Assembly (NCBI GenBank): GCA_963682025.1
Contig: OY821520.1
Span: 85,670,965-85,734,964 of the forward strand
From: Cordilura impudica
Lineage: Eukaryota > Arthropoda > Insecta > Diptera > Scathophagidae
Reading direction: 5' to 3'
Length of the DNA: 64,000 bases
The position numbers and the translations under genes are program-made. Below are positions 32,674 through 42,951 of this stretch, piece after piece. The notes below the pieces were generated by a model, which was not told where the DNA came from, searched no databases, and saw nothing but the letters and a program-made list of their open reading frames with translations. Position 1 is the first letter of the stretch; each line of letters starts with the position of its first letter.

Positions 32674-33955
32674 GATGATTTTAGTGATGGTCGTAGACAA
32701 AATAATATTTGTGAGAAATGTTCTATGAATAAGTCCATAAAATCGACTGGCTAGCATTAATCTTGCTAAAGAACGCATGAACTGGTATAAGAATACTGTT
32801 GGCGAAAAGTGTTGACCAAAAAATTATATATTTAAATGGCCTTACAGCGGCCAAACGCTTCGGCAGTTTTACTAAAATAAATTAATACAATCGTTCGGTA
32901 TAGGAATCATCCACCACCCAAGACCATGACCATCATTTTATTCCACAATCTTATTATATAGTACAGGTTTCCATTGTTTTGTCAACAGCATACAAAAATA
33001 ATACTTTTAAGTTTTGTTAATTTTTTCTGATGTGATGGTAATATTTCTTCTTTGTTAAATAAACAAAACATACAAATGTTTAAATTAATAAAAGAGTTCA
33101 AGTCGTCAAAAATATATTTTGTTAAAAGTTTCCATTGAATTGTCACTCACACTACATTTCTTATTATTTTTAAATATTATTATGCCTTAAATAATTACTA
33201 TAATAATTACGCTAACAACGTAGCGGATATACTGCTAGTTTAAATATTTTTCCATATTGTTTTTTTATGTTTAGTTTTTGAATTAGTAGCAAAATAAGAT
33301 GTAAAATTATTTGTAAGCATATTTTACGTACAGAGTGTAGGCTATCAGATTGCCAGTCTTGAACGATAATTACACTTTTTCGCACTTTATAACAATGATA
33401 ACTATTATTGCTATAATTAATCGTTTTTTCCTACACGAGTAAAAGCATAAAAAATACATCACCGTTGTTCGTCACATGTTTCCTGTGAGTCATACTCGTA
33501 TTTGACGTATTCGCTTTTTTTTATAGATTTTTATTGCAACTATATAACTTATAATCGAATTATAGAAAAGGCAAGAAACATTTATAAATTTTTGGATCTT
33601 TAACTTTACCACTTCTTGAAATATTGTTCCGCGTAATACACACAAAAATGTTTTAGATTAATTGCGTTTCTGTTATCGCACATATGTAAATGTATAAAAA
33701 AATTTAATTATAAATCATTTTCAATAGCGCTTAATAGAGAAAGAAATATCATATATTTTTCCAAAATATCTTTGAATATTTTGCTCAAGATCGGTTACAG
33801 GCATAAAGCCTTTATTAGTAATTATATTAAACAGTGTAATATATTGTTGTATTATAATTTATTAGAATGTTTCTATATGAAATTTTTAAATAAAAAGTAA
33901 ACAATTCAAACTTAATATTAGATTATTACAACAAACAGACTGTATGTGTAGCATT
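32674..33955. other. AT-rich DNA without recognised features
   Basis: 1.3 kb with no open frame of note and no matches to the repeat families of the window that I can see. Confidence 0.4.
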
Positions 33956-33959
33956 TTTT

Positions 33960-34275
33960 TAGAGGTGCCTTATATTTTAGGTGATATCTTGCCCCCCAAT
34001 ATTGCCCGATTTAACCAATTGTGAATATCGTCCTGCTTGAAATAATGCCAAACAATATTATCTTAAGTCTATCGAAGTAAATGGTTTATTTTATGAATGA
34101 ACATGATTTCAACAGACAAACTGACAGACCGACGGACAGACGGAAACCGCTATATCGGTCAGAGTTGTTATAACGATCAAGAATGTATATACCTTGTGGA
34201 GTCGCAAATTCATTTTTCCATGCGTTATAAGCGGAATGAAAAACTGATATATACCCTCAGCAGAGTGATGGGTAG
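33960..34275 (-). mobile_element. DINE-like repeat, second subfamily
   Basis: Minus strand reads TACCCATCACTCTGCTGAGG, ATATATCAGTTTTTCATTCC, ATAACGCATGG, then a GTCTGTCCGTCGGTCTGTC tract, and ends near GGGGCAAGATATCACC. It matches 45803-46150 block by block. Confidence 0.6.
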
Positions 34276-34331
34276 AAAAATTTTAAATACAAGTCAAGGA
34301 GTCGTAGTAGATATATTGCACCTTAGATATA

Positions 34332-35295
34332 TTGCACCTTAAATACAAAACAGTCACAACTCAAAATTTTCAAATTTTCAGGAGAGGCCAAAAACTGTTT
34401 ATGTACAAATGATTGTATTATTTAAAAAAATGTAGTTTCATTATGAAAAATGTCAATTTTGGGGAAGTCTTGCTATACTTTTTTTTTTTTTAATTATACC
34501 CTATACCACTATGTGGTTTGGGTATAATGACTTTGTGCTGCTGTTTGTAACTACCAAAAATATTTGACCTAGACCCATCTTTAATTATACCGATCGAATC
34601 AGAATCACTTTTTGAGTTGATTTAACAATGTCCGTCCGTCCGTCCGTCCGTCCGTCCGTCCGTCTGTGTGTCCATGTAAACCTTGTAATCAAACTGCAGG
34701 TCGCAAATATGAATATATTTTGATGAAATTTGGTATATAAGCTTTTATGGGCCATGGGATGAACGCTGTTGAAACTGGTGAGAATCGGTCCATGTTCAGA
34801 CCTAGCCCACATACATATTACCCCTATGAAATCGACATAAATTGCCATAAGATCCAAATTGTCATATAGATCTTACTCAAATTGGGTTTGTATGCGTTCA
34901 TTACATCTATTAATGAGTAGTCCAAAAATGATCCCTTTGGCCCCATATAGAGCTGCTTCCCGATCTTCACTTAAATCTATTAAAAAACAAAGATATTGCG
35001 CTGATTCGTATAGTCGGTCTAGACCGACTATAATTTTCTCACTTGTTTATATTGTGTTTGTGGAAATAAAATAAAATTTTGAGTTATGACTCTCTGGCTG
35101 AAATTTTTTCATTTGACTAGTGATATTATCTCAAGTTGTGGCCCAGATATAACAGTATTTTTCCTGTTAAAGAAGATAGTTTTGAGAAATAAGAAATTTT
35201 TGCAGTAGTTAGAAATGTGTACTGTGAATTAATTTATGGAAATAAGTCAATTTTGGAAAAGTTTGAGTTGTGACTCTTTTGTATTTAAGGTGCAA
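34332..35295. mobile_element. MITE with TA target duplication, split by a HINE
   Basis: Ends TTGCACCTTAAATACAAAAC and the inverted TTTGTATTTAAGGTGCAA, with TA immediately outside both ends. Without the inserted 34495-35046 it is 412 bp and aligns with the copy at 24714-25115. Confidence 0.8.
34495..35046 (+). mobile_element. HINE copy nested in a MITE
   Basis: 5' TATACCCTATACCACTATGT, an eight-unit GTCC tract (about 34630-34663), and 3' AGTCGGTCTAGACCGACTAT then TTTTCTCACTTGT. Internal deletion relative to the ~800 bp form. The intact MITE at 24714 shows the empty site as AAT joined to TTAT, i.e. insertion between two T's without duplication. Confidence 0.85.
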
Positions 35296-35299
35296 TATG

Positions 35300-35755
35300 T
35301 AAAAATTTAGTTTATCGTAAAAATACGGGCATGTACATTGTACATTTTATTTATTTTTTTTTATTTACTATCCTAATAGTAGGTAGACCATTGCCTACTT
35401 TTAGTAAAAATACGAAAGGCGTGTTTATTATAAATATTTAAACAAATTTTGTTTAAAATATACAAAGATACTAATAGGTAGATGTACAATTTTAAATGTT
35501 TAAACAATGTTAATCAACATAGTTCGTCAACAAAGGTGTGTAATTGCGTTTTGCTTTTGTCTAGGAACAATTTTCTTAACGAATTAGTTTACATTTAAAC
35601 TGTTTAATCACTAAAACTTCAAATGTTCAAATTTATTCTAGTACAGCCTGAATTTTCTATTTAGCTTATGTGTTATTTTAAGTGATATTTAAATTTCGTG
35701 AAGATTCAAAAACAAAACAAAAACAAAAATAAGTATTTATAAAATTGTATATTAT
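35300..35755. other. AT-rich DNA
   Basis: Nothing recognised. Confidence 0.35.
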
Positions 35756-35832
35756 GACAAAATTATATATTATGACCCTCTACCATGAGTTTAGAGAAAA
35801 GCTCTTAGGTCCAACGTAATAAGTATATAAAA

Positions 35833-37150
35833 CTAGCTGAACCGGTTTGCTTCGCTACCCCCCATCGTTATAAAATAAAATAAAATAAAATAAAATAAAA
35901 TAAAATAAAAAAAAAATATTTATACATTAACAAAATATTATTTATTTAATTTAGAATTAATTATTGCACTAACAACTTTATATAGTCAAGGGCTTAATAT
36001 AAGTTATTATGTATTTTAATTTTTCTAAAAAGGGCGTGGTCCTGTCCAATTTTCTTGTAGTACTATTTCTATTAATTTCAATACGATATATACCAAATAT
36101 CATCGCCGTAGGTTAAAAAATGGCCGAGATATGACGATTTTTAATTCTGGGTTGTATGGACGGGACCACGCCCCTTTGCCCACTAACAACTTTATATAGT
36201 TAGGGACTTATTATTTCACAAAAATATCCTTTTGTGAAAATTTCATGACGATCCTTCCAGTAGTTTAGAAGATATTACGATTTTTACATTTCTAAAAATG
36301 GGCGTGATCCCGCCCACTTTTCTTCTGTTATGTATTTCTATTCATGCCAATACCATATATACCAAATATGACCGCTGTATGTATATGGGCTGTATATGGG
36401 CATGGCGTGGGCGTGTCAAATCAAAAATTTATATAGCCTATTATTCCTTCCAGAGTCATGGTAACATGGGGTTTGGCCTCCTATAAAGCAAAAACAAACA
36501 CACATTCATTTATATATATATAGATAGATTGAAAGCAGATTAATTATAATTTAAGGTAAAATGGGGCGAAACATGGGGATTTGGTAATAAAAAAATGTGT
36601 GGCTACCTTACCTGTAGATAAAAAGTGTATAAAACTTTAGGTAAATACATATTACAAAAAAAGTATTTTGTATAGCAAACATTGTTAGTGGTATAAGTAA
36701 GTATCTGAAATAAAAAAAGGGGGCGGTGAAGTGGGCGTGGTTCATAGTTATATGGTGACGTTAACAGTATTAAGAGCAATATACTACCAAATAAAAAAAT
36801 CCGTTGGAATGAACAAATTTGTACAGAGAACAAAAAGCTTAAAACTTTGAAACAAAATTTGGCGTGAAAAGGGGCGTGAAAGGGGGCGTGGCGTAAGAAA
36901 TGATTATTTCTACCTCGCCTGAAGTATAATGTGTATACAGTTTGAAGTAAATCTGTTAAAAACTATATTGGAGCAATTGCATCATTTTAAAAAAGTGGTC
37001 GTGGTCGAAAAAATTACTCTATTAATCATGCCAGAGTCCCAGTTAAATGCTGTGAAAATTTCAGGAAGATCGGTTCAGAGGTTTGGTCTCCTATGTATAA
37101 GGTACAAACAAACAAATAAACAAACACACATTCCATTTTATATATATAGA
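35833..37150 (-). mobile_element. Helitron, family 2 (1.32 kb) with an internal second 5' end
   Basis: Minus strand: 5' TCTATATATATAAAATGGAA (from 37150), 3' GGTAGCGAAGCAAACCGGTT then CAGCTAG (to 35833). Flanking host bases are A and T. A second 5'-type end, TCTATATATATAAATGAATG, lies inside at about 36524, so the unit is two 5' bodies in series sharing one 3' end. The GGGCGTGG/CCACGCCC-rich body and AAACAAACACACATT blocks appear in both parts. Confidence 0.8.
35877..35915. repeat. (AAAAT)n microsatellite
   Basis: About seven tandem TAAAA units near the 3' end of the Helitron. Confidence 0.9.
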
Positions 37151-37939
37151 TAAGCATAAAATAAATTTTACTGGCATTGTTACGAACTTGTTAACCGCAG
37201 TTAAAAAAGTTCATATCGGATCCAATTTATAATGGGACCACATCGAAATATGGACCGATCATTACTATATTTCGTAAAGCCATTTATTTTTTGGAAAAAC
37301 GTATATAAACCAAATTTTGAAAAATATTTTAGTATAGTTTGGGAAGCAACTTTACACGAGTACTAAGAAAAGTCCTACAGGGCTTATTCTTTTAGTAAAA
37401 TTTAGTGAGTGTAATAAACACACACAAATCAAATTTGAGAAATTGGATTTTAGGGCAATATAAGTCGATCTCATATGGGCCATTTGTATGTGGAATAGGT
37501 CTGAAGATGCCGACGAAAGCTTATGTGTAAAATTTCATTAAAATAATTATCCTATTTGCGACCTGCAGTTTTCTTAAAAGTTTTATACAGCCAGACAAAA
37601 AGACAGGCAGACAGAGAAAAAACAGACACACGGATAGAAAGACAAATACACGCAAAGAACGATGGAAATCGCTAAATGGATTAAGAATATGATTCTGAGT
37701 CGTTCTGTTTAATAAAAGTGGGTATTGGTCTGATATATTTTATTTGGTAGTTACCAACATTAACACAAATAAATTATGCCCTGAACACAGAGTATAACAA
37801 GTAAAATTCGACTATGCCGAATTAGTTGTTAGGCTCTTAAGTTTCTAGTTAAAAATTATGAAATTACTTTTTTGATAAAAGGCACTTTTAAGAAAAGTTA
37901 CGTTTTTAAGAAGTATTTTTTGTTTTTGAAAAAAAGTAC

Positions 37940-38443
37940 ATATGGGTTAAACCATCTGAACTCAACTTAAAATATGGCTGTTTTTTACATCACTGTTTCC
38001 AAATTGGCTGAATTTTGGCAGGATTAAAGTGTATCCGAGAAATAAGAAAAATCCTAAATTTAAGTTCACTGACGCATCTGGATCCGGAAATATGAGGTCT
38101 TGAATATCGGGAAAAACTATAAAAATGTACAAAGTTGTACTTATTTAATTATCATTTTCTTGATTAATATTATAGTGACGCAACTTATCAAGGTCACATT
38201 TAAAAGGTTAATTAATTATCTTTAATTTGATATACAACATGATTTTTTTTTTTTGGAAAGGTCAAAGGTCACATCTCTTGACCTATAATTCGGGAGGCTA
38301 TAGCTGTAAAAACGACAATTTTAAAAATCTGAAAAAAATATGTGTTTAAGATTGGTTCCTTCCCTAAAGTTCCAAAAAATTTCAGACTGGGGGTATGCTT
38401 GGATCCGGAAATATTTATCATAGAGTAAAGGTAGATATTTAAC
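37940..38443 (+). repeat. Left TIR of long-TIR transposon 2
   Basis: Pairs with 40862-41354 through blocks such as TTTCAGACTGGGGGT, TTGACCTATAATTCGGGAGG and AATATTTATCATAGAGTAAA. Confidence 0.75.
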
Positions 38444-38452
38444 AAGTGAATT

Positions 38453-38652
38453 ATTATTATTATGAATGCTGTTGTTGTTGGCGTTGTTGACATTATTATG
38501 ATGAATGCTGTTTTTGTTGTTGTTGTTGGCGTTGTTGACATTATTATGATGAATGATGTTGTTGTTGTTGTTGTTGACATTATTATGATGAATGCTGTTG
38601 TTGTTGTTGTTGTTGACATTATTATGATGAATGCTGTTGTTGTTGTTTAGTT
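38453..38652. repeat. Minisatellite with GTT runs at the transposase 3' end
   Basis: Five units of about 38-48 bp, each a (GTT)n run followed by GACATTATTATGATGAATGC. It overlaps the last codons of the transposase, giving a Gln-rich end (KQQQQHSS). Open frames on both strands here are repeat by-products. Confidence 0.85.
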
Positions 38653-40505
38653 TTATTATAAATGTTTTCAATTACAAATTTGCTATCAGCGGAATAAATT
38701 TTAGCTTGTAATTGTGTTTTTGAAATTGGTATGAAGCTGTGCTGCTTTTGAGTTCCCGGAATTGTACGTAATCCTATAAATCTATTAGTTAGCAATTTCT
38801 CTTCTTCTTCATAATCTTTTTCCGTTAAATATGCAAAGTTGCAGTTCTGAAGAGTTTGCTGACACCAATTATACAAGTGGAGAGGAGTAGTTATCTGATC
38901 TTCGAATGGACGTTGCAAGCTGGCTCTTCGTGCTTCACGCTTTACCGTTCCCCCAAGACCATCACTAGGTCCTTTGCCGTGACTGGTAGCAAAGAAATGC
39001 CACTCAGCGGAACAATTAAAATCTTCGCTATGATGGCATAAATTGGCAAAGTTTTTATTATTTTTAAATTGAGCGGAAGAACCGTCCGAAAAATAAAAAA
39101 TTTTCTTTGGTATTTTCAAAAACTTGTTTTTTAAAAACTCATTTACGTGGCGATGAAATAAATGAACTGCTATGGTATTATGTATTAGACAGTCTGATAT
39201 TATTATAAAATTTGTAGTTTCTAATTTTCCATTTGATTTGTAATAAATTGCTATTGGGTATAGTGTGGCCTGGCTATTATTCCATAAAAAGCTTTGCACA
39301 GAATCCTGAACCACAAAAGTTGCATTTTCGGAGAAGTCGCAAATTACTAAATACTCATTTTCTTCCAACGCAGACTTTTTGTGAGCCATAAATGCACCCT
39401 GCTCTTTAGATACGAATGAATGGGGTAGAAGAGTTTGCAGTTTTTCGCAAAAAGAATCCAGAAAAGAATCAGTTTCTTTAATAATAGTTTCCAAAGAGTC
39501 TCTATCTACACTTATCCACTGTTTATATATGATTTCATCAATTTCATTTTCTAATAATAATTCACCAAGTTTCTCTTTAAAATTTTGTATATCTGGACAC
39601 ATGCTACATCTGCCAAGGTAGCAATTTGGTGATGGGGGATTGCATATAAGTCTTTTTAAACAATCTTTATAAGTTTCCAGCACAAAATCCTGCACATTTT
39701 CTGTCAATTTTTTCAAGTTTATTGCGTGGAGCATTAGTTTTGTATTTTGATGTATTTTACAAACACATACATTATGGCTTCCTGACGCATCTGCTAGAAC
39801 CACATTTTTTGGCCGAAGTTCACAAAATTTAGAAATTCCAATAGTTATCCCTTCATGTTTTTCTTTAAATAAAGCATAAACTTCTCGAAGATTTCCGAGT
39901 AAAAGTCTTTTATTTTTTTTTACTTTTACACCATTTTCTGTTATTGACACGTAGTCTTTACATCCTGGTAGACATCTGCTGACATCATCAGTTTCATAAA
40001 AGATTTTCACCACATCAACAATTTCTAATGGCAATCGTTTTCCAAGTTTTGGATTCGGTGTACTCAATACGCCTTCTGGTGTTGAATTTGGGAAAATGTT
40101 GGTTTTAATTGATGTTGTTATTTTTTCTAACTTTCTAGTTGTATACCCTTTTAATGGAATTTTTCTCGAACATATTGGAGATTCTTGTAAATATGTTAAA
40201 CTTTCGTTTAACTTAGAAATTCGAACATCTCCCGAAACTGATGCTTCACTTTCCGAGTCTGAAGTCTCGTTTTCTGGCTCGTTCATAGATTGAATATTAT
40301 TCTTTACACTTCCTTTTAATTTATAAAGTTCTCTTCTGCATATATCACATATTTTATTTGATATTGAAATGTTATTACTAATTCCAGTCATCCATTGCTG
40401 AACTTTTCGAAGTCCTCTTGCATTCCGGACATGAGCAACTTTTTTAAATGGATTACAACAATATATTGTATTAAATGACATATTGTTTACAGAGGCAAAA
40501 AACAA
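38622..40505 (-). CDS. Putative DDE-type transposase of long-TIR transposon 2 (627 aa)
   Basis: A single uninterrupted frame from the ATG at 40503-40505. The N-terminus holds CC...CDICRREL, a possible zinc-binding motif (residues ~16-60). A Ser/Glu-rich linker follows, then KFCELRPKNVVLADASGSH and HNVCVCKIHQNTKLMLHAIN, a Cys cluster (CNPPSPNCYLGRCSMCP), EYLVICDFSENATFVVQDS (Asp near 385), FIIISDCLIHNTIA, YFSDGSSAQFKNNKNFANL (Asp near 471) and AEWHFFATSHGKGPSDGLGG (Glu near 498). The acidic residues fit a DDE catalytic triad. The protein recalls uncharacterised proteins repeated in cnidarian and insect genomes; Sola-like is a guess. A second in-frame ATG lies at residue 9. Confidence 0.7.
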   Translation of the reverse strand: MFFASVNNMSFNTIYCCNPFKKVAHVRNARGLRKVQQWMTGISNNISISNKICDICRRELYKLKGSVKNNIQSMNEPENETSDSESEASVSGDVRISKLNESLTYLQESPICSRKIPLKGYTTRKLEKITTSIKTNIFPNSTPEGVLSTPNPKLGKRLPLEIVDVVKIFYETDDVSRCLPGCKDYVSITENGVKVKKNKRLLLGNLREVYALFKEKHEGITIGISKFCELRPKNVVLADASGSHNVCVCKIHQNTKLMLHAINLKKLTENVQDFVLETYKDCLKRLICNPPSPNCYLGRCSMCPDIQNFKEKLGELLLENEIDEIIYKQWISVDRDSLETIIKETDSFLDSFCEKLQTLLPHSFVSKEQGAFMAHKKSALEENEYLVICDFSENATFVVQDSVQSFLWNNSQATLYPIAIYYKSNGKLETTNFIIISDCLIHNTIAVHLFHRHVNEFLKNKFLKIPKKIFYFSDGSSAQFKNNKNFANLCHHSEDFNCSAEWHFFATSHGKGPSDGLGGTVKREARRASLQRPFEDQITTPLHLYNWCQQTLQNCNFAYLTEKDYEEEEKLLTNRFIGLRTIPGTQKQHSFIPISKTQLQAKIYSADSKFVIENIYNKTKQQQQHSS

Positions 40506-40861
40506 TCACTTTGAACACTTTTGGTTTTATTTAAAAATATTGATTTTATAGCAACACATGTGGTTTTTTAAAGCAACGTGCTTAGAATGGTTTTTTTTCG
40601 TGGTGCTTCCTTTGACTTCTCGTTTTTCAATAATTTCTCTATATCCAAGTTATTTGACACTACGAACCACACCCGACAACATTTATACTGTTGTCTCGCT
40701 CTAACATAATTACCTGTCAAACCAACCCTAACACAGGTCTGTACTGAGTACAGTGCAGAGCTAAAGAACCAGAAACAAATAGCTGCGTGCGTGCATAGCC
40801 CGCCGACGCTCACGAGCTCAACCAACCACATTCATAAACAGTAACAGTAACAGCACCGACT

Positions 40862-41354
40862 TTTTAAATATCTACCTTTACTCTATGATAAATATTTCTG
40901 GATACAAGCAAACCCCCAGTCTGAAATTTTTTGGAACTTTAGGGAAGGAACCAATCTTAAACACATATTTTTTTCAGATTTTTAAAATTGTCGTTTTTAC
41001 AGCTATAGCCTCCCCAATTATAGGTCAAGAGATGTGACCTTGGACCTTTCCAAAAAAAAAATCATGTTGTATATCAAATTAAAGGTAATTAATTAACCTT
41101 TCAAATGCAACCTTGATGAGTTGCGCAACTATAATACTTTTCAAGAAAATGATAATTAAGTAAGTACAACTTTGTAAATTTTGACCTTTTTTTACGATTT
41201 TCAAGACCACATATTTCCGGATACAGAAGTGCCAGTGCCCTCAAACTTTGCACTTATTTTAGTTCTGTAATAATCTGTCTTCCTACGAAAAATCATACAA
41301 TTTGGAGAAGGTAGTGTACACCCATTGGTTGATTTGACATGGAATTACCCATAT
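40862..41354 (-). repeat. Right TIR of long-TIR transposon 2
   Basis: Inverted partner of 37940-38443. The outer ~120 bp are more diverged than the inner part. Confidence 0.75.
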
Positions 41355-41650
41355 TTGAAAAAAAAAATACTTTTTTTTTAGAAAAAGTATATTTTTAAGA
41401 ATATTAACTTTACTCTTCTTTAAGAAAATGTTCTTTTTAAGAAAATAAATTTTTTAAGAAACGGCACTTTTTTTAGAAAAGGAAAAGAAAATTTAGATCC
41501 AAAAAAAATACTTATTGATGTGTAAACATCTATACGCGCAGGGGGATAAATTTCTATTTCGCAATACAATCACGAAAACAGCGTAAAATGTGAGACATAA
41601 GACAAAATTGGAGTGAAAGAATTATGATTGTAATAACCTGTTTGAAAATG
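41355..41650. repeat. Cryptic low-complexity AAAAAGTAC/TTTTTAAGAA sequence
   Basis: Runs of T, A and TTTTTAAGAAA with interspersed AAAGTA and GTAC. Similar sequence borders the left side of the transposon (37870-37939), so the element may have inserted into it. Confidence 0.5.
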
Positions 41651-41652
41651 AA

Positions 41653-41940
41653 CAAGTAAGAAAATTATAGTCGGTCTAGCCCGACTATAAGATACCCTAT
41701 AACATGGTTTAGAGAATAAGCATTATAGAAAATAAGCATAAACCAAACTGGAGGTGAATTATTTTTAATTGTGTTGGCTGCAGACATGAAAAAGTTCATA
41801 TCGGGTGCTATATTTATATGGGGACTAGGTCCAAAAATAACCCGATCCTGAACAAATTTGGTAACGTCACTTATATTTTGCAAAAATGTATACAAACAAA
41901 ATTTGAGATGAATCAGTGCAATGTTTTTGTTTTTTTTTTA
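41653..41940 (-). mobile_element. HINE 3'-end fragment
   Basis: Starts CAAGTAAGAAAATTATAGTC with the palindrome GTCGGTCTAGCCCGAC and stops near AATCAGTGCAATG. Confidence 0.7.
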
Positions 41941-42349
41941 TATGTCGCTATGTCGCTTTTCAAGTTCTGTCAGCCAACTTGACTAAACAAATGATGCAGA
42001 ATTTCTTATTTTTGGGGCTACTTTTAGGTGCAATTCTCGGAATTAAGTCCAAAATTAACTGTTCTAATGTGTAATGATATTGCCAGTGATCCATTGTAAT
42101 GGAAGACTTATTTTTAAAATACTTTTTACTCATGCATTTTTTTAAATTATATAAACTAATACGTAATTTACGGAATAAAACCGACCAAAAGAAACAAGAG
42201 TATTAAACTCGGCTATGCCGAATCTTTGATACCCCTTACCTGTGACTTAAACTCAATATTCTAACCATTTAAATTTGTAGTGAACTAACTTTTTTTCTTC
42301 TTGATCAGTATTTATTATAAATTATTATTGTTTTCTAACTGGAAAATTG

Positions 42350-42483
42350 CATTGTTTTTCTGTTCCATTGCTGGGTTATGCGAAAATGAGAAAAGAAATC
42401 GGCTAAACCCTACTACAGTTGAAAAGCAGAAACTCGTTTATGACAATTTTAAGTTGATTGAGTCATTAATAACTTTAGCATAA
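42350..42483 (+). pseudogene. hAT transposase C-terminal (dimerisation) remnant
   Basis: The frame reads SIAGLCENEKRNRLNPTTVE then KQKLVYDNFKLIES. This resembles the hAT dimerisation block (FS-x-A-G-x-x-x-x-x-KRNRL-x-P-x-x-V). No ERVF block or TIRs could be found nearby. Confidence 0.5.
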
Positions 42484-42880
42484 ATACATTTATTCATGAC
42501 GTCGGCGAAAATAAAATAAGATTCAAACACAGCGATCACAAGAACAATTAAAGCTATCACACACAAGAAACCAAATTTAGAGTAACAACAATAATAAGAA
42601 TAACATAGAAAAATTAAATTTTTTGAGAGGTTTTTACATTTTCATTCATATCTCGGGACTTATTGAACCGAATTTGATGATTTTAAATATCTAAAGGCAC
42701 AGGATGTCCATAAATTATTTTCACTAAATACAAGAAACCCATCTAACCTATTGAGGGCGTGATTTTGATTTTCACAAACATATTATACAGTGGTGCAATA
42801 TTTTGATACTAATAGTGTTAATAAATTTATCGATTTAACAGAAAAAAAAATAATAATTACAATAATAAAGACTTAGTTTC
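42484..42880. other. AT-rich DNA downstream of gene C
   Basis: Nothing recognised. Confidence 0.4.
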
Positions 42881-42884
42881 TTAG

Positions 42885-42890
42885 TTTATT
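42885..42890 (-). promoter_or_regulatory. Poly(A) signal of gene C
   Basis: AATAAA on the minus strand, 62 bp beyond the stop codon at 42952-42954. Confidence 0.5.
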
Positions 42891-42951
42891 TTTTTATTTA
42901 AAAGCAAAATGCTTTGATTTTGATGATTACAACAATTTTTACATAGACTTC

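Larger units (their letters stand above)
35758..37802 (-). mobile_element. HINE copy split by a Helitron
   Basis: The parts 35758-35832 and 37151-37802 are a diverged Helentron-like repeat. At the junction GTATATAAAA is followed after the insert by TAAGCATAAA, exactly the family sequence (ATAGAAAATAAGCATAAA). The 5' side includes a worn GACAGGCAGACAGA tract near 37600. Confidence 0.75.
37940..41354 (-). mobile_element. Long-TIR DNA transposon, copy 2 (3.4 kb, open transposase)
   Basis: Inverted arms of about 500 bp (37940-38443 and 40862-41354) flank a 627-codon transposase and a minisatellite. Termini are ATATGGGTTAA on the left and, read inward on the right, ATATGGGTAATTCCATGTCAA. Copy 1 (9943-12749) has ATATGGGGGATTTCATGTCAA, so both share a terminal motif as well as transposase homology. 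The arms are diverged from each other, so this is not a recent insertion. Confidence 0.8.

Noticed and set aside
38462..38650. Val-rich frames on both strands over the minisatellite
   Set aside because: Pure consequence of (GTT)n repeats.
9943..41354. Naming the long-TIR transposons as Sola
   Set aside because: The acidic-residue layout fits several superfamilies, and the target duplication could not be read because the flanks are palindromic or low-complexity.
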